A stretch of DNA of 64,000 nucleotides from Romboutsia faecis. Lineage in GTDB: Bacteria > Bacillota > Clostridia > Peptostreptococcales > Peptostreptococcaceae. Within the stretch, counting starts at the first letter, position 1. Each line of letters starts with the position of its first letter. The notes under the pieces were generated by a model that did no database searches, was not told the origin of the DNA, and saw only the letters and a program-made list of their open reading frames with translations. This document shows, piece after piece, positions 26,007-34,754 of this stretch. The stretch spans positions 310,001 through 374,000 of the forward strand of contig NZ_JACRWE010000002.1 of the NCBI RefSeq assembly GCF_014323405.1, given 5' to 3'. Made by a program: the position numbers and the translations under genes.

Positions 26007-27023
26007 ATGGATTATAAAGAAATGTTAAAAAGCGCTAGAATTAATTTGAATGGAAGTTGTAGAGTATGCAAGACATGTAATGGTGTAGTCTGTTCAGGTG
26101 AAGTTCCTGGAATGGGTGGTAAAGGAAGTGGTTCTTCTTTTATAGAAAACTTTAAAAGTTTAGAAAAAGTAAAGATAAATATGAGAGTAATACATAGTGT
26201 ATCAAAACCAGATACATCTATAGAATTATTTGGAAAGAAAATGGAATCACCAATATTTGCAGCTCCTATAACAGGAACTACTTTAAATATGGGTGGAGGG
26301 CTTACAGAAAAAGAATATATAACTCCTGTTGTTGAAGGTTGTATAAATAGTGGTGTATATGCAATGGTAGGAGATACAGCAGTGGATTCTTTTCTAATAG
26401 ATAATTTAGAAGTACTATCACAAAATAATGGTGATGGCATTGTATTTATAAAACCTTGGGAAAATGAAGATATAAAAAGAAAAATAAAACTAGCTGAAGA
26501 ATCGGGTGCTTTTGCAGTTGGTGTAGATGTAGATGCTTGTGGATTAGTAACCTTATCTATGCATGGAAAAACAGTAGTTCCTAAAAATGTAGAGGATATA
26601 AAAGAACTAAAAGAGTGTACAAAGTTACCATTTATATTAAAGGGTATAATGACTGTAGAAGATGCACTTATGGCAGTAGAAGCAGGTGTAGATGCAATTG
26701 TTGTATCAAATCATGGAGGGAGAGTTCTAGATTGTACTCCAGGAGTTGCAGAGGTTCTTCCTGAAATAGCTAAATCTGTTAAAGGAAAAGTAACTATACT
26801 TGCAGATGGCGGGGTAAGAACAGGAGTAGACGTACTAAAAATGATAGGTCTAGGCGCAGATGCTGTATTAATAGGAAGACCTTTTGTAACTGCATCTTTT
26901 GGAGGAGCAAGAGAAGGGGTAGAAGATTATATTAATAAAGTAAAATCTGAATTAGAAGCTACTATGATATTAACAGGATGTCAAACTGTAAAAGAAATAG
27001 ATTCTAAGGTTATATATAAATAG
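26007..27023 (+). CDS. FMN-dependent alpha-hydroxy-acid dehydrogenase/oxidase family protein
   Basis: 338 aa. ATG 26007 follows GGGGGA; an in-frame start at 25962 would overlap rnhB and lacks a Shine-Dalgarno. The TIM-barrel core shows the FMN-binding signature: SNHGGRVLDCTPG, ILADGGVRTGVDVLKMIGLG and AVLIGRPF, as in lactate/glycolate oxidases. Residues 18-29 hold four Cys (C18-x2-C21-x2-C24-x4-C29), not found in the aerobic enzymes and suggesting a metal or Fe-S site suited to an anaerobe. The substrate is unknown; a lactate- or other 2-hydroxy-acid dehydrogenase role is possible. Annotated in clostridia simply as alpha-hydroxy-acid oxidizing protein. Confidence 0.85.
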   Translation: MDYKEMLKSARINLNGSCRVCKTCNGVVCSGEVPGMGGKGSGSSFIENFKSLEKVKINMRVIHSVSKPDTSIELFGKKMESPIFAAPITGTTLNMGGGLTEKEYITPVVEGCINSGVYAMVGDTAVDSFLIDNLEVLSQNNGDGIVFIKPWENEDIKRKIKLAEESGAFAVGVDVDACGLVTLSMHGKTVVPKNVEDIKELKECTKLPFILKGIMTVEDALMAVEAGVDAIVVSNHGGRVLDCTPGVAEVLPEIAKSVKGKVTILADGGVRTGVDVLKMIGLGADAVLIGRPFVTASFGGAREGVEDYINKVKSELEATMILTGCQTVKEIDSKVIYK

Positions 27024-27061
27024 TTATTTAAATAATAAAACTAAAAATAAATTATTATAAA

Positions 27062-27106
27062 AAATCCTTCCATATGAGTTTAAAAACTATATGGAAGGAC
27101 TTTTTT
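27062..27106. terminator. Bidirectional terminator between convergent genes
   Basis: TCCTTCCATAT (27065-27075) pairs with ATATGGAAGGA (27089-27099). A-run on the left and T-run on the right let it serve both the FMN enzyme gene (+) and the convergent CapA gene (-). Confidence 0.8.
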
Positions 27107-27120
27107 ATTATTTAAGTAAA

Positions 27121-28365
27121 TTACTCAAATGGACTGCTAACTACTTGTATAATATCTGAATCATCTATTAACGAAGATGTATTCTCATAAGATTGTTCAA
27201 TTTTACTATAAGGTAGATTTTCCATAGTATTTAATGTAGTTTTATCTTCAAGAGGAACAATTTCATAAACCAATTTAGACCCCGAAGTATATTTATTTAC
27301 CCAAGTAGGAATGCACGTAACATTACACACATAAGCCTCATCTTCAAGGTTATCTTTGGCAATATCAATAGTTACCATTAATCCATCTTCTGTATAAGAG
27401 GTACCTAAAATTTCTTCTCTTTGATTGGATATTAGATTTCCTAAAGAATATACAACTAAGGTATCATTTTCACCGTTAGAGGATTTAATCATTTCTACAG
27501 GTTGAACTACATGGGGATGAGAACCTATTATAATATCAACCCCGGCATCAGATAATTTTTGTGCTAACTCCTTTTGAAAGTTATTAGGCGTTCTTTGATA
27601 CTCATTTCCCCAGTGAAGAATTACTATTTGCATATCAGTATCGCTTAGGCTAGATAATGTATTATTTATAGTAGAAAAAGCACTTTCTATATCAGACGAG
27701 CTAAATATATTAGCTTTATCCTTACATTCATCTGAAACTTGTATACCATTTAGGTACTTATTAGAACCTTTAATATCTCCATAAGAGTAAGATGTAATTC
27801 CTAATTTAATACCATTTACATCTTTTATGATATAGTCATCATCATCAACATTACTTCGAGTTCCTATTGTGTCAAAACCTAGTTCCTTCAAGGTAGAAAG
27901 TGTTCTTTCAAAACCTAAAGTACCCTTGTCAAATGTGTGATTATTTATAGTGGAAATTACATCGAAGCCTGAATTCTTTAATGCAACTGCAAGTGCATCC
28001 GGCGTATTGAAAGTAGGATAAGAGCTATAAGGTAAACTTTCTCCAGCTAAAGTAGTTTCTAAATTAGCAATACTTAAATCTGAATTTTCAATATAACTTT
28101 TTATATACTGAAAGTTATTATCAAAAGAATATGTATTAGTAGATGAGTCGTATTGAGCCTTTAACTGCGGAGTGTGAGCCATTACATCACCAACAGCAGT
28201 TAGGCTTAAGCTTGTAGGCTTATAAGAGTTATTTATTATATTAGATTGATTATTATTATTGTCACTAGAATCTGAACATCCTATAAATGATAATGCACAA
28301 ACTAAAATCAAAATTAGCACTGATGCTAATTTTGATTTTAGTTTTATGAGTGTTCTATTATTCAT
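27121..28365 (-). CDS. CapA family lipoprotein (PGA synthesis/metallophosphoesterase-like)
   Basis: 414 aa on the minus strand; GGAAGGGAGA precedes the start. A basic N-terminus and hydrophobic segment lead to the lipobox LSFIGC with lipidated Cys30, then a Ser/Asn-rich spacer. The CapA/PgsA fold follows: SLTAVGDVMAH, NLETTLAG, INNHTFDKG, LHWGNEYQ and GSHPHVVQPVE are the metal-binding motifs of the metallophosphatase-like family. In bacilli CapA acts in poly-gamma-glutamate capsule export, but no capB or capC is here, so the role of this stand-alone protein is open. An unusual perfect inverted repeat lies inside the signal-peptide codons. Confidence 0.85.
   Translation of the reverse strand: MNNRTLIKLKSKLASVLILILVCALSFIGCSDSSDNNNNQSNIINNSYKPTSLSLTAVGDVMAHTPQLKAQYDSSTNTYSFDNNFQYIKSYIENSDLSIANLETTLAGESLPYSSYPTFNTPDALAVALKNSGFDVISTINNHTFDKGTLGFERTLSTLKELGFDTIGTRSNVDDDDYIIKDVNGIKLGITSYSYGDIKGSNKYLNGIQVSDECKDKANIFSSSDIESAFSTINNTLSSLSDTDMQIVILHWGNEYQRTPNNFQKELAQKLSDAGVDIIIGSHPHVVQPVEMIKSSNGENDTLVVYSLGNLISNQREEILGTSYTEDGLMVTIDIAKDNLEDEAYVCNVTCIPTWVNKYTSGSKLVYEIVPLEDKTTLNTMENLPYSKIEQSYENTSSLIDDSDIIQVVSSPFE
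28299..28344. repeat. Perfect 21-bp inverted repeat inside capA-like signal peptide codons
   Basis: Arms 28299-28319 and 28324-28344 are perfect reverse complements with a 4-base loop. They fall in the codons for the basic and hydrophobic parts of the lipoprotein signal sequence. The mRNA would form a very stable hairpin about 20 bases after the start codon. Confidence 0.85.
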
Positions 28366-28507
28366 TGTTATATCTCCCTTCCTATTTTATAATATCCCTA
28401 TTTTATATAGTATACTAAATGGAAAAAAATTCAATAAAAAAGTTGGAGATTGTATACTTATACTGTCTGTTGACAATAATTAAAAAAATTAGAAATAGGT
28501 GAATACT

Positions 28508-28852
28508 ATGAATAATAAAGAAAAAGGAGATTTAGGAGAGTTAATTGCATTAAAGTATCTTACTAAAAGTGGAGCGGAAATAATAGAGAAAAATTACAAA
28601 ATAAAAACTGGTGAAATTGATATCATTGCTAAAATTGATAATGAATTAGTATTTATTGAGGTTAAATCTAGAAGCAATATTAGATATGGATATCCTGCAG
28701 AGGCTGTAAACTATAAAAAAATTAAAAAAATATCAAATGTAGCTAGATATTACATATTAATGAATCATTTCAATGATGTACCAATAAGATTTGACGTTAT
28801 AGAAATATACTTTAATGAAAATAAAATTAATCATATTGTAAATGCCTTTTAG
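28508..28852 (+). CDS. YraN family protein (UPF0102)
   Basis: 114 aa from ATG 28508; the in-frame GTG at 28499 lies inside the AGGTGA Shine-Dalgarno. It has the PD-(D/E)XK nuclease-like core: GELIALKYL, then GEIDIIA and LVFIEVKSRS, with the Asp, Glu and Lys of the active site. Function unknown; it is nearly always encoded next to rnhB and yifB/comM, as here, which suggests a DNA-processing role. TTGACA occurs at 28470 but without a good -10. Confidence 0.9.
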   Translation: MNNKEKGDLGELIALKYLTKSGAEIIEKNYKIKTGEIDIIAKIDNELVFIEVKSRSNIRYGYPAEAVNYKKIKKISNVARYYILMNHFNDVPIRFDVIEIYFNENKINHIVNAF

Positions 28853-28865
28853 AAAGCGGGTAAGT

Positions 28866-30401
28866 ATGCTAAGTATAATTAATTCTAGCAATATAATAGG
28901 AATAGAAAGTTTTTTGACTAAAGTAGAAGTAGATATAACTAATGGTATACCATGTTTTAATATAGTTGGACTTCCAAGCACAGAAATTAGAGAAGCTAGA
29001 GAAAGAGTAAAATCGGCAATTATAAATAGTGGATATAAATTCCCAAATTCGAGAATAGTTGTAAACTTATCTCCTGCAGACATGAAAAAAGAAGGATCTT
29101 TCTTAGATTTATCAATATGTATAGGATTGCTTAGAGATTATATCAAAAAAGATGAAAACTATATGAATGAAAGTATGTTTATAGGAGAGTTATCTTTAGA
29201 TGGAAATTTAAGAAAGGTTAGAGGAATTTTACCTATAGTAATAGGAGCTAAAGAAAATAATCTAAAAAGAATTTTTATACCGGTAGAAAATTTAATAGAA
29301 AGTTTATATATAGATGGAATTCAAATTATACCTATACGTAGTTTGACTGAATGTATAGGATATTTAAACAAAGAGATAGATATAAATAAAGATAAAATAT
29401 TATTAAATAATAAGTATGAATCTAAATTTAAAGAATTATATGAAGAAGACTTTGAAGATGTTAGAGGAAATTACTTCGTAAAGAGAGGAGCTGAAATAGC
29501 TGCCGCAGGAAACCATAACATTTTAATGATAGGACCTCCAGGATCGGGAAAAACAATGATTGCGAAAAGGATAACAACTATACTTCCTGAAATAGATAAT
29601 GATGAAATGTTAGAGGTAAGTAAAATTTATAGTGTATCAGGGTTGATTGATGAAAACATAGGAATAGTTAACAAAAGACCTTTTAGGTCTCCTCATCATA
29701 CGTCTACAAAACAATCATTAATTGGAGGTGGAAGTAATCCTAAGCCAGGAGAGGTGATCCTAGCTCATAGAGGAGTATTGTTCTTAGATGAAATAGCTGA
29801 GTTTGATAGGAAAATATTAGAGACTCTTAGGCAACCAATAGAGGATAAATATATAAATATATCTAGAGTTAAATATAATGTTAAATATCCATGTAATTTA
29901 TTGCTGGTTGGAGCTATGAATCCGTGTCCATGTGGTTATTATATGTCTGATAAAGAATGCAAATGCAGGAATTACGAAGTTACTAGATATTTGAACAAAA
30001 TATCAGGTCCTTTATTGGATAGATTTGATCTTTTTATTGAAGTAAATCAAGTTTCATATGAAGAATTGCATAGTTATAAAAAAACAGAAAGTTCTAGTGA
30101 TATTAAATTAAGAGTTGAGAAAGCAAGAGAGTTACAAAAATACAGGTTTAAGAATGATTTGATAAGTAGTAATAATGAAATAAAGTCATCTAAAATAGAT
30201 AAATATTGTGAGTTGGATAAAAATGCTGTAGAGATAACTAAATTAATTTTTAATAAATATAAATTAAGTAATAGAAGTTATACTAAACTTTTAAAAATGG
30301 CTAGAACAATAGCAGATTTAGATGATAGTGATACAATAAAATCGAATCATATAAATGAGGCTTTTTCATACAGGAAGGCTTATTATACTTACTTTAGATA
30401 G
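28866..30401 (+). CDS. YifB/ComM family Mg-chelatase-like AAA+ ATPase
   Basis: 511 aa from ATG 28866 (MLSIINSSNIIGIE matches the family start; GCGGG is upstream). An earlier in-frame ATG at 28842 would overlap yraN. The N-terminal Lon-like S5 fold domain (1-165) is followed by the AAA+ domain with Walker A IGPPGSGKTM, the RSPHHTSTKQSLIGGG loop, Walker B LFLDEIAEF, a four-Cys insertion (CPCGYYMSDKECKC) and the C-terminal Mg-chelatase helical domain. ComM is a branch-migration helicase in natural transformation of Haemophilus and Vibrio. Here it lies next to dprA, another transformation-linked gene. Confidence 0.93.
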   Translation: MLSIINSSNIIGIESFLTKVEVDITNGIPCFNIVGLPSTEIREARERVKSAIINSGYKFPNSRIVVNLSPADMKKEGSFLDLSICIGLLRDYIKKDENYMNESMFIGELSLDGNLRKVRGILPIVIGAKENNLKRIFIPVENLIESLYIDGIQIIPIRSLTECIGYLNKEIDINKDKILLNNKYESKFKELYEEDFEDVRGNYFVKRGAEIAAAGNHNILMIGPPGSGKTMIAKRITTILPEIDNDEMLEVSKIYSVSGLIDENIGIVNKRPFRSPHHTSTKQSLIGGGSNPKPGEVILAHRGVLFLDEIAEFDRKILETLRQPIEDKYINISRVKYNVKYPCNLLLVGAMNPCPCGYYMSDKECKCRNYEVTRYLNKISGPLLDRFDLFIEVNQVSYEELHSYKKTESSSDIKLRVEKARELQKYRFKNDLISSNNEIKSSKIDKYCELDKNAVEITKLIFNKYKLSNRSYTKLLKMARTIADLDDSDTIKSNHINEAFSYRKAYYTYFR

Positions 30402-30410
30402 AGGTGAATT

Positions 30411-31508
30411 ATGGAAAGAAAAGATGCATTTTTGTGGCTAAAATCCATAAGTGGTATAAGTACTAAAACGATAGAAAAACTTCAAAATGAAGTCGGAAAT
30501 ATAGAAAATTTAATGGAATTCTCTGATAGAGAAATATATACTTTAAAAAATATAAATTTAAATATTAAAGAAAATATAGTAAAATATAAAAGCAATTCAT
30601 ATTTAGATGAATTAAGAGAAATATTATATAAAAATGATGTTAAGTATTTTTGTATAGATGATGAATATCCTAGTGATTTAAAACATATATATAATGCGCC
30701 AATATTATTATTTTATCGAGGTGATTTATCAATATTAAATGATACTTTAAATATAGCTATGGTAGGTTCTAGAAAGCCAACAAGGTATGGAGTAAGTTGT
30801 GCAAAAAGCATAAGCAAGCAGTTATCAAATTTAGGAGTAAATATAATTAGTGGTTTAGCTATTGGAATAGACTCATTTTCGCATATAGGCTGTATGGAGG
30901 GAAAAGGAAAAACTGTAGCTGTTTTAGGATCGTCAGCTAATAATCCTCTACCGAGGCAAAATATAGCTTTAGCGGATAAAATCCTTGATAATGGTGGGCT
31001 TATTTTATCAGAATATAATGTTAACTCAGCTGTAATACCATCTAATTTTGTAAATAGAAATAGAATTATAAGTGGTTTAAGTAAAGGCGTTATAGTAGTG
31101 GAGGCTGCTAGAAAAAGTGGTGCATTAATAACTGTAGAGTTTGCACTAGATCAAGGAAGAAATGTATTTGCAATTCCTGGGAATATTAATTCAGAAATGA
31201 GTAAAGGATGTAATAAAATTATTAAAGAGGGTGCAAAATTAATAGAAGATTTAGATGATATAATTAATGAATATAATATAAGTTGCATTAATAAAGTAGA
31301 ATTTGGTAAAAATTATGATAATATAAGTTTAAGTAAAGAAAGTATCACTGTAATTAATGCGATAAAAAATAAAGGGGTCTTGCAAATTGATGATATTTGT
31401 GATTATACTGGTATGGAAATAAAATCAGTAAATACATTATTAAATGAGTTATCATTAAAGGACATCATAATAGAAGGAAATAATAATACATATAGTTTAA
31501 ATGTATAA
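30411..31508 (+). CDS. dprA: DNA processing protein DprA
   Basis: 365 aa. N-terminal helix-hairpin-helix/SAM-like region (1-70), central Rossmann-like domain with AMVGSRKPTRYG, SGLAIGIDSFSH, ENPLP-type NPLPRQN and NRNRIISGLSKGVIVVEA (in parts), and a C-terminal winged helix (about 300-365). DprA loads RecA on incoming single-stranded DNA during transformation and is also kept in non-competent Firmicutes. GAGGTGA precedes the ATG, 9 bases after the preceding stop. Confidence 0.95.
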   Translation: MERKDAFLWLKSISGISTKTIEKLQNEVGNIENLMEFSDREIYTLKNINLNIKENIVKYKSNSYLDELREILYKNDVKYFCIDDEYPSDLKHIYNAPILLFYRGDLSILNDTLNIAMVGSRKPTRYGVSCAKSISKQLSNLGVNIISGLAIGIDSFSHIGCMEGKGKTVAVLGSSANNPLPRQNIALADKILDNGGLILSEYNVNSAVIPSNFVNRNRIISGLSKGVIVVEAARKSGALITVEFALDQGRNVFAIPGNINSEMSKGCNKIIKEGAKLIEDLDDIINEYNISCINKVEFGKNYDNISLSKESITVINAIKNKGVLQIDDICDYTGMEIKSVNTLLNELSLKDIIIEGNNNTYSLNV

Positions 31509-31540
31509 ATAACATAGATAGTGGGGGTGTGTGCTTTAAA

Positions 31541-33601
31541 ATGGCAAAAACATTAGTCATCGTGGAATCGCCAGCAAAAGCTAAAACAATAGAGAAATTT
31601 TTAGGGAAAAGTCATTATACTGTAAAGGCATCTGTAGGCCATGTAAGAGATTTACCTAAAAGTAAGTTAGGTGTAGATATAGAAAATAATTTTGAACCTC
31701 AATATATTAATATAAGAGGTAAGGGCGATGTTATAAAAGAATTGAAAAAAGAAGCTAAAAAATCAAAGCAAGTATATTTAGCTACCGATCCTGATAGAGA
31801 GGGAGAAGCTATTTCTTGGCATTTGGCTCATATATTAGATATAGATGAGGATAAAAATTGTAGAATCGAGTTTAATGAAATAACTAAAGAAGCTATTAAA
31901 AAAGCTATAAAAAATCCTAGAAATATAAATATAAATATTGTTGATGCTCAGCAGGCAAGAAGAGTACTTGATAGGTTACTAGGGTATCAAATAAGCCCTA
32001 TACTTTGGCAAAAAGTAAGAAAAGGTCTTAGTGCAGGTAGAGTGCAATCAGTAACAACAAAGTTAATTTGCGATAGGGAAAAAGATATAAATGCTTTTGT
32101 ACCAAAGGAATACTGGACAATAGAGATTAATGCAAAGACAGAAGATAATAAAGATATTGTATTTAAGTTTTATGGTAAATCAAATGAAAAACTTGAATTA
32201 GAAAATGAAGAAATTGTTAATGATATTTTAAAACAAATAGAGAATAAAGATTTAATTGTAGAGAAAATAGAATCTAAATCAAGAAGAAAGGCAGCTCCAA
32301 AACCTTTTACTACTAGTATGCTTCAACAAGAAGCTGCTAATAAGCTATCTTTCACTACTAAGAAGACAATGATGATAGCACAGGAATTATACGAAGGTAT
32401 AGATATAGAAGGAGAAGGTACAGTCGGTCTTATATCTTATATAAGAACAGATTCAAAGAGAATTTCTGAAGAAGCAAAAGATAGATCTAAGGAATATATA
32501 TTAGATGAACTTGGAAATCAATATTATAAGAATGCCTCAGAAGATAAGAAAAAAGGGAAAGATAGTAAAAAAGTACAAGATGCTCATGAGGCTATAAGAC
32601 CTACATCTGTATATAGGACTCCTGATAGCATAAAATCTTCTTTAAGCAAAGATCAATTTAAATTATATAACTTAATTTGGAGAAGATTTGTAGCTAGTCA
32701 AATGGAAGATTCTGTATTTGATGTTTTAAATGTAGAATGCAAGGTAGGAGATTTTATATTTAAAGCTACTGGTTCTAAAATGAAGTTTGATGGTTATACT
32801 AAGATTTATAACTTTACTGAAAGAGAAGATAAGATATTACCTCCTATAGAAGAAGGAGATTTATTAAATATAGAAGAGTTTATTCCAAATCAACATTTTA
32901 CTCAGCCTCCTGCTAGATATACAGAAGCTAGTTTAGTAAAAACTTTAGAAGAATTGGGAATTGGTAGACCTAGTACTTATGCTCCTACGATTGCAACTAT
33001 ACTAAATAGAGGTTATGTAGAAAAGCAAGGTACAAGTTTATATCCAACTGAATTAGGAGTAATAGTCACAAATATTCTAGAAGATAATTTCCAAAAATTT
33101 ATAGATGTAGACTTTACAGCACAGATGGAAAATGAATTAGATAATATAGAAGAAGGAAATACGGATTGGAAGTGTGTTGTAGCCCAAGTATATGCTCCAT
33201 TAAAAGAAGCTATAGAGACAGCTATTGCGAATGTAGAAAAGGTAAATATGGATGAAGAAACAGATGAAATATGTGAACTTTGCGGTTCTAATATGGTTAT
33301 AAAGTATGGTCGATTTGGAAAATTTATGGCTTGTAAAAATTATCCAGAATGTAAAAATACAAAGCCTCTTGTTAATAAAATTGGTGTCAAGTGTCCTAAG
33401 TGTGAGGATGGAGATATAATTCTTAGAAAGTCTAAAAAAGGTAAGGCATTTTATGGATGTTCTAATTATCCTAATTGTGATTTTGTATCTTGGAGCAAAC
33501 CTACAGGTGAAGTCTGTGAGGATTGCGGTTCATATATGGTAGAAAAAGTTACGAAAACTGAAACAAAAAGTGTATGTTCAAATAAAGAGTGTAAAAAATA
33601 G
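31541..33601 (+). CDS. topA: DNA topoisomerase I (TopA)
   Basis: 686 aa from ATG 31541 (MAKTLVIVESPAKAKT); an in-frame GTG at 31529 directly follows the GGGGGTG Shine-Dalgarno and is less likely. A type IA enzyme that relaxes negative supercoils. Toprim domain with LVIVESPAKAKTIEKFLG and ATDPDREGEAISWH, catalytic Tyr300 in GLISYIRTDS, then three C-terminal four-Cys zinc modules (CELCGSNM..., CPKCEDGD..., CEDCGSYM...), the last shortened. Order dprA-topA-codY is standard in Firmicutes. Confidence 0.97.
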   Translation: MAKTLVIVESPAKAKTIEKFLGKSHYTVKASVGHVRDLPKSKLGVDIENNFEPQYINIRGKGDVIKELKKEAKKSKQVYLATDPDREGEAISWHLAHILDIDEDKNCRIEFNEITKEAIKKAIKNPRNININIVDAQQARRVLDRLLGYQISPILWQKVRKGLSAGRVQSVTTKLICDREKDINAFVPKEYWTIEINAKTEDNKDIVFKFYGKSNEKLELENEEIVNDILKQIENKDLIVEKIESKSRRKAAPKPFTTSMLQQEAANKLSFTTKKTMMIAQELYEGIDIEGEGTVGLISYIRTDSKRISEEAKDRSKEYILDELGNQYYKNASEDKKKGKDSKKVQDAHEAIRPTSVYRTPDSIKSSLSKDQFKLYNLIWRRFVASQMEDSVFDVLNVECKVGDFIFKATGSKMKFDGYTKIYNFTEREDKILPPIEEGDLLNIEEFIPNQHFTQPPARYTEASLVKTLEELGIGRPSTYAPTIATILNRGYVEKQGTSLYPTELGVIVTNILEDNFQKFIDVDFTAQMENELDNIEEGNTDWKCVVAQVYAPLKEAIETAIANVEKVNMDEETDEICELCGSNMVIKYGRFGKFMACKNYPECKNTKPLVNKIGVKCPKCEDGDIILRKSKKGKAFYGCSNYPNCDFVSWSKPTGEVCEDCGSYMVEKVTKTETKSVCSNKECKK

Positions 33602-33796
33602 AAAATATGTACTATAAATTTGTGGAAGTTGAATGAAAAGTCTAATTATATTTTATATTGAAAAACCTTTCGTTTTATGATAAGATTTTCATTGCACAAA
33701 TTATGAATATAAGTTTTTGTTTAAACATAAAGAAATTTGAAGAAAGATATAAAAAAGGTTATTTTAGGCCGATATTTCATGAGGAGATGATTATAA

Positions 33797-34582
33797 ATGG
33801 CGAGCGAAGTGCTACAAAAAACGAGAAGGATAAATAAGACATTACAAACAAATGGTGGAAGCAGCGTTTCTTTTGAATTATTAGCAGGCGCATTAGGAGA
33901 AGTTCTTAGTGCAAATGTATATGTACTAAGTTCAAAAGGAAAAATACTAGGCCTTTATCTTAATGATGAAGAAGATAGTTCGGTAATCGAAGAAGAAGGA
34001 ACTAATCAAAGAATGTTCACAAAAGAATATAATCAAAGTCTATTAAGAATAACAGAGACTCTAGATAATTTAACTGGGGAGGAAGTTTTAGATTTATTCC
34101 CAGATGAGCACGGAAGACTTGAAAAATATACTACTATAGTTCCAATATTAGGTAGCGGACAAAGATTAGGAACTTTAGTATTATCAAGATATAATAATAA
34201 ATTTACAGATGATGATTTAGTTATATCAGAGTATAGTGCTACAGTTATAGGTCTTGAGGTATTAAGAGCTTTAAGTGAAGAGCTAGAAGTTGAAATGAGA
34301 AAAAAGGCTGTAGTTCAGATGGCAATAGGAACATTATCTTACTCAGAATTAGAAGCAGTAGAGCATATATTTGATGAATTAAATGGAAAAGAAGGTTTAC
34401 TTGTAGCAAGTAAAATAGCAGATAGAGTTGGAATAACTAGATCTGTTATAGTAAATGCTTTAAGAAAATTTGAAAGTGCAGGAGTTATAGAGTCTAGGTC
34501 GTTAGGTATGAAAGGAACTCATATAAAAATACTTAATGATAAACTTATACCTGAGCTAAAAAAAGTTAAAAATTCTAACTAA
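33797..34582 (+). CDS. codY: GTP-sensing global transcriptional repressor CodY
   Basis: 261 aa. N-terminal GAF domain (1-155), which binds branched-chain amino acids, a linker helix, and a C-terminal winged helix with [20 protein letters not shown], almost unchanged across Firmicutes. CodY bound to GTP and Ile/Leu/Val represses nutrient-acquisition, sporulation and virulence genes when food is plentiful. GAGGAG precedes the ATG. The 195-base upstream gap is AT-rich without a clear promoter. brnQ in this window is a plausible target. Confidence 0.97.
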   Translation: MASEVLQKTRRINKTLQTNGGSSVSFELLAGALGEVLSANVYVLSSKGKILGLYLNDEEDSSVIEEEGTNQRMFTKEYNQSLLRITETLDNLTGEEVLDLFPDEHGRLEKYTTIVPILGSGQRLGTLVLSRYNNKFTDDDLVISEYSATVIGLEVLRALSEELEVEMRKKAVVQMAIGTLSYSELEAVEHIFDELNGKEGLLVASKIADRVGITRSVIVNALRKFESAGVIESRSLGMKGTHIKILNDKLIPELKKVKNSN

Positions 34583-34598
34583 TAAAATGTTATGAGTG

Positions 34599-34630
34599 GA
34601 AGGTATCTAGTAATAGATACCTTCTTTTTA
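34599..34630 (+). terminator. Terminator after codY
   Basis: GAAGGTATCTA (34599-34609) and TAGATACCTTC (34614-34624) form a perfect 11-bp stem with a 4-base loop, followed by TTTTT. Confidence 0.85.
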
Positions 34631-34754
34631 ATTATGAGTAAATTATAATTTATTTGGATTTATGGATAAGTTATAATTTAGTATCATATGAATTTAAAAC
34701 ATTACATCGATACATTGATCAAACGAAGCAAATTTTTTATATAAGGAGGAGACG

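Noticed and set aside
28259..28483. Plus-strand open frame of 74 codons at the start of the CapA-like gene
   Set aside because: Runs antisense through the lipoprotein signal sequence, has no Shine-Dalgarno and no recognisable content.
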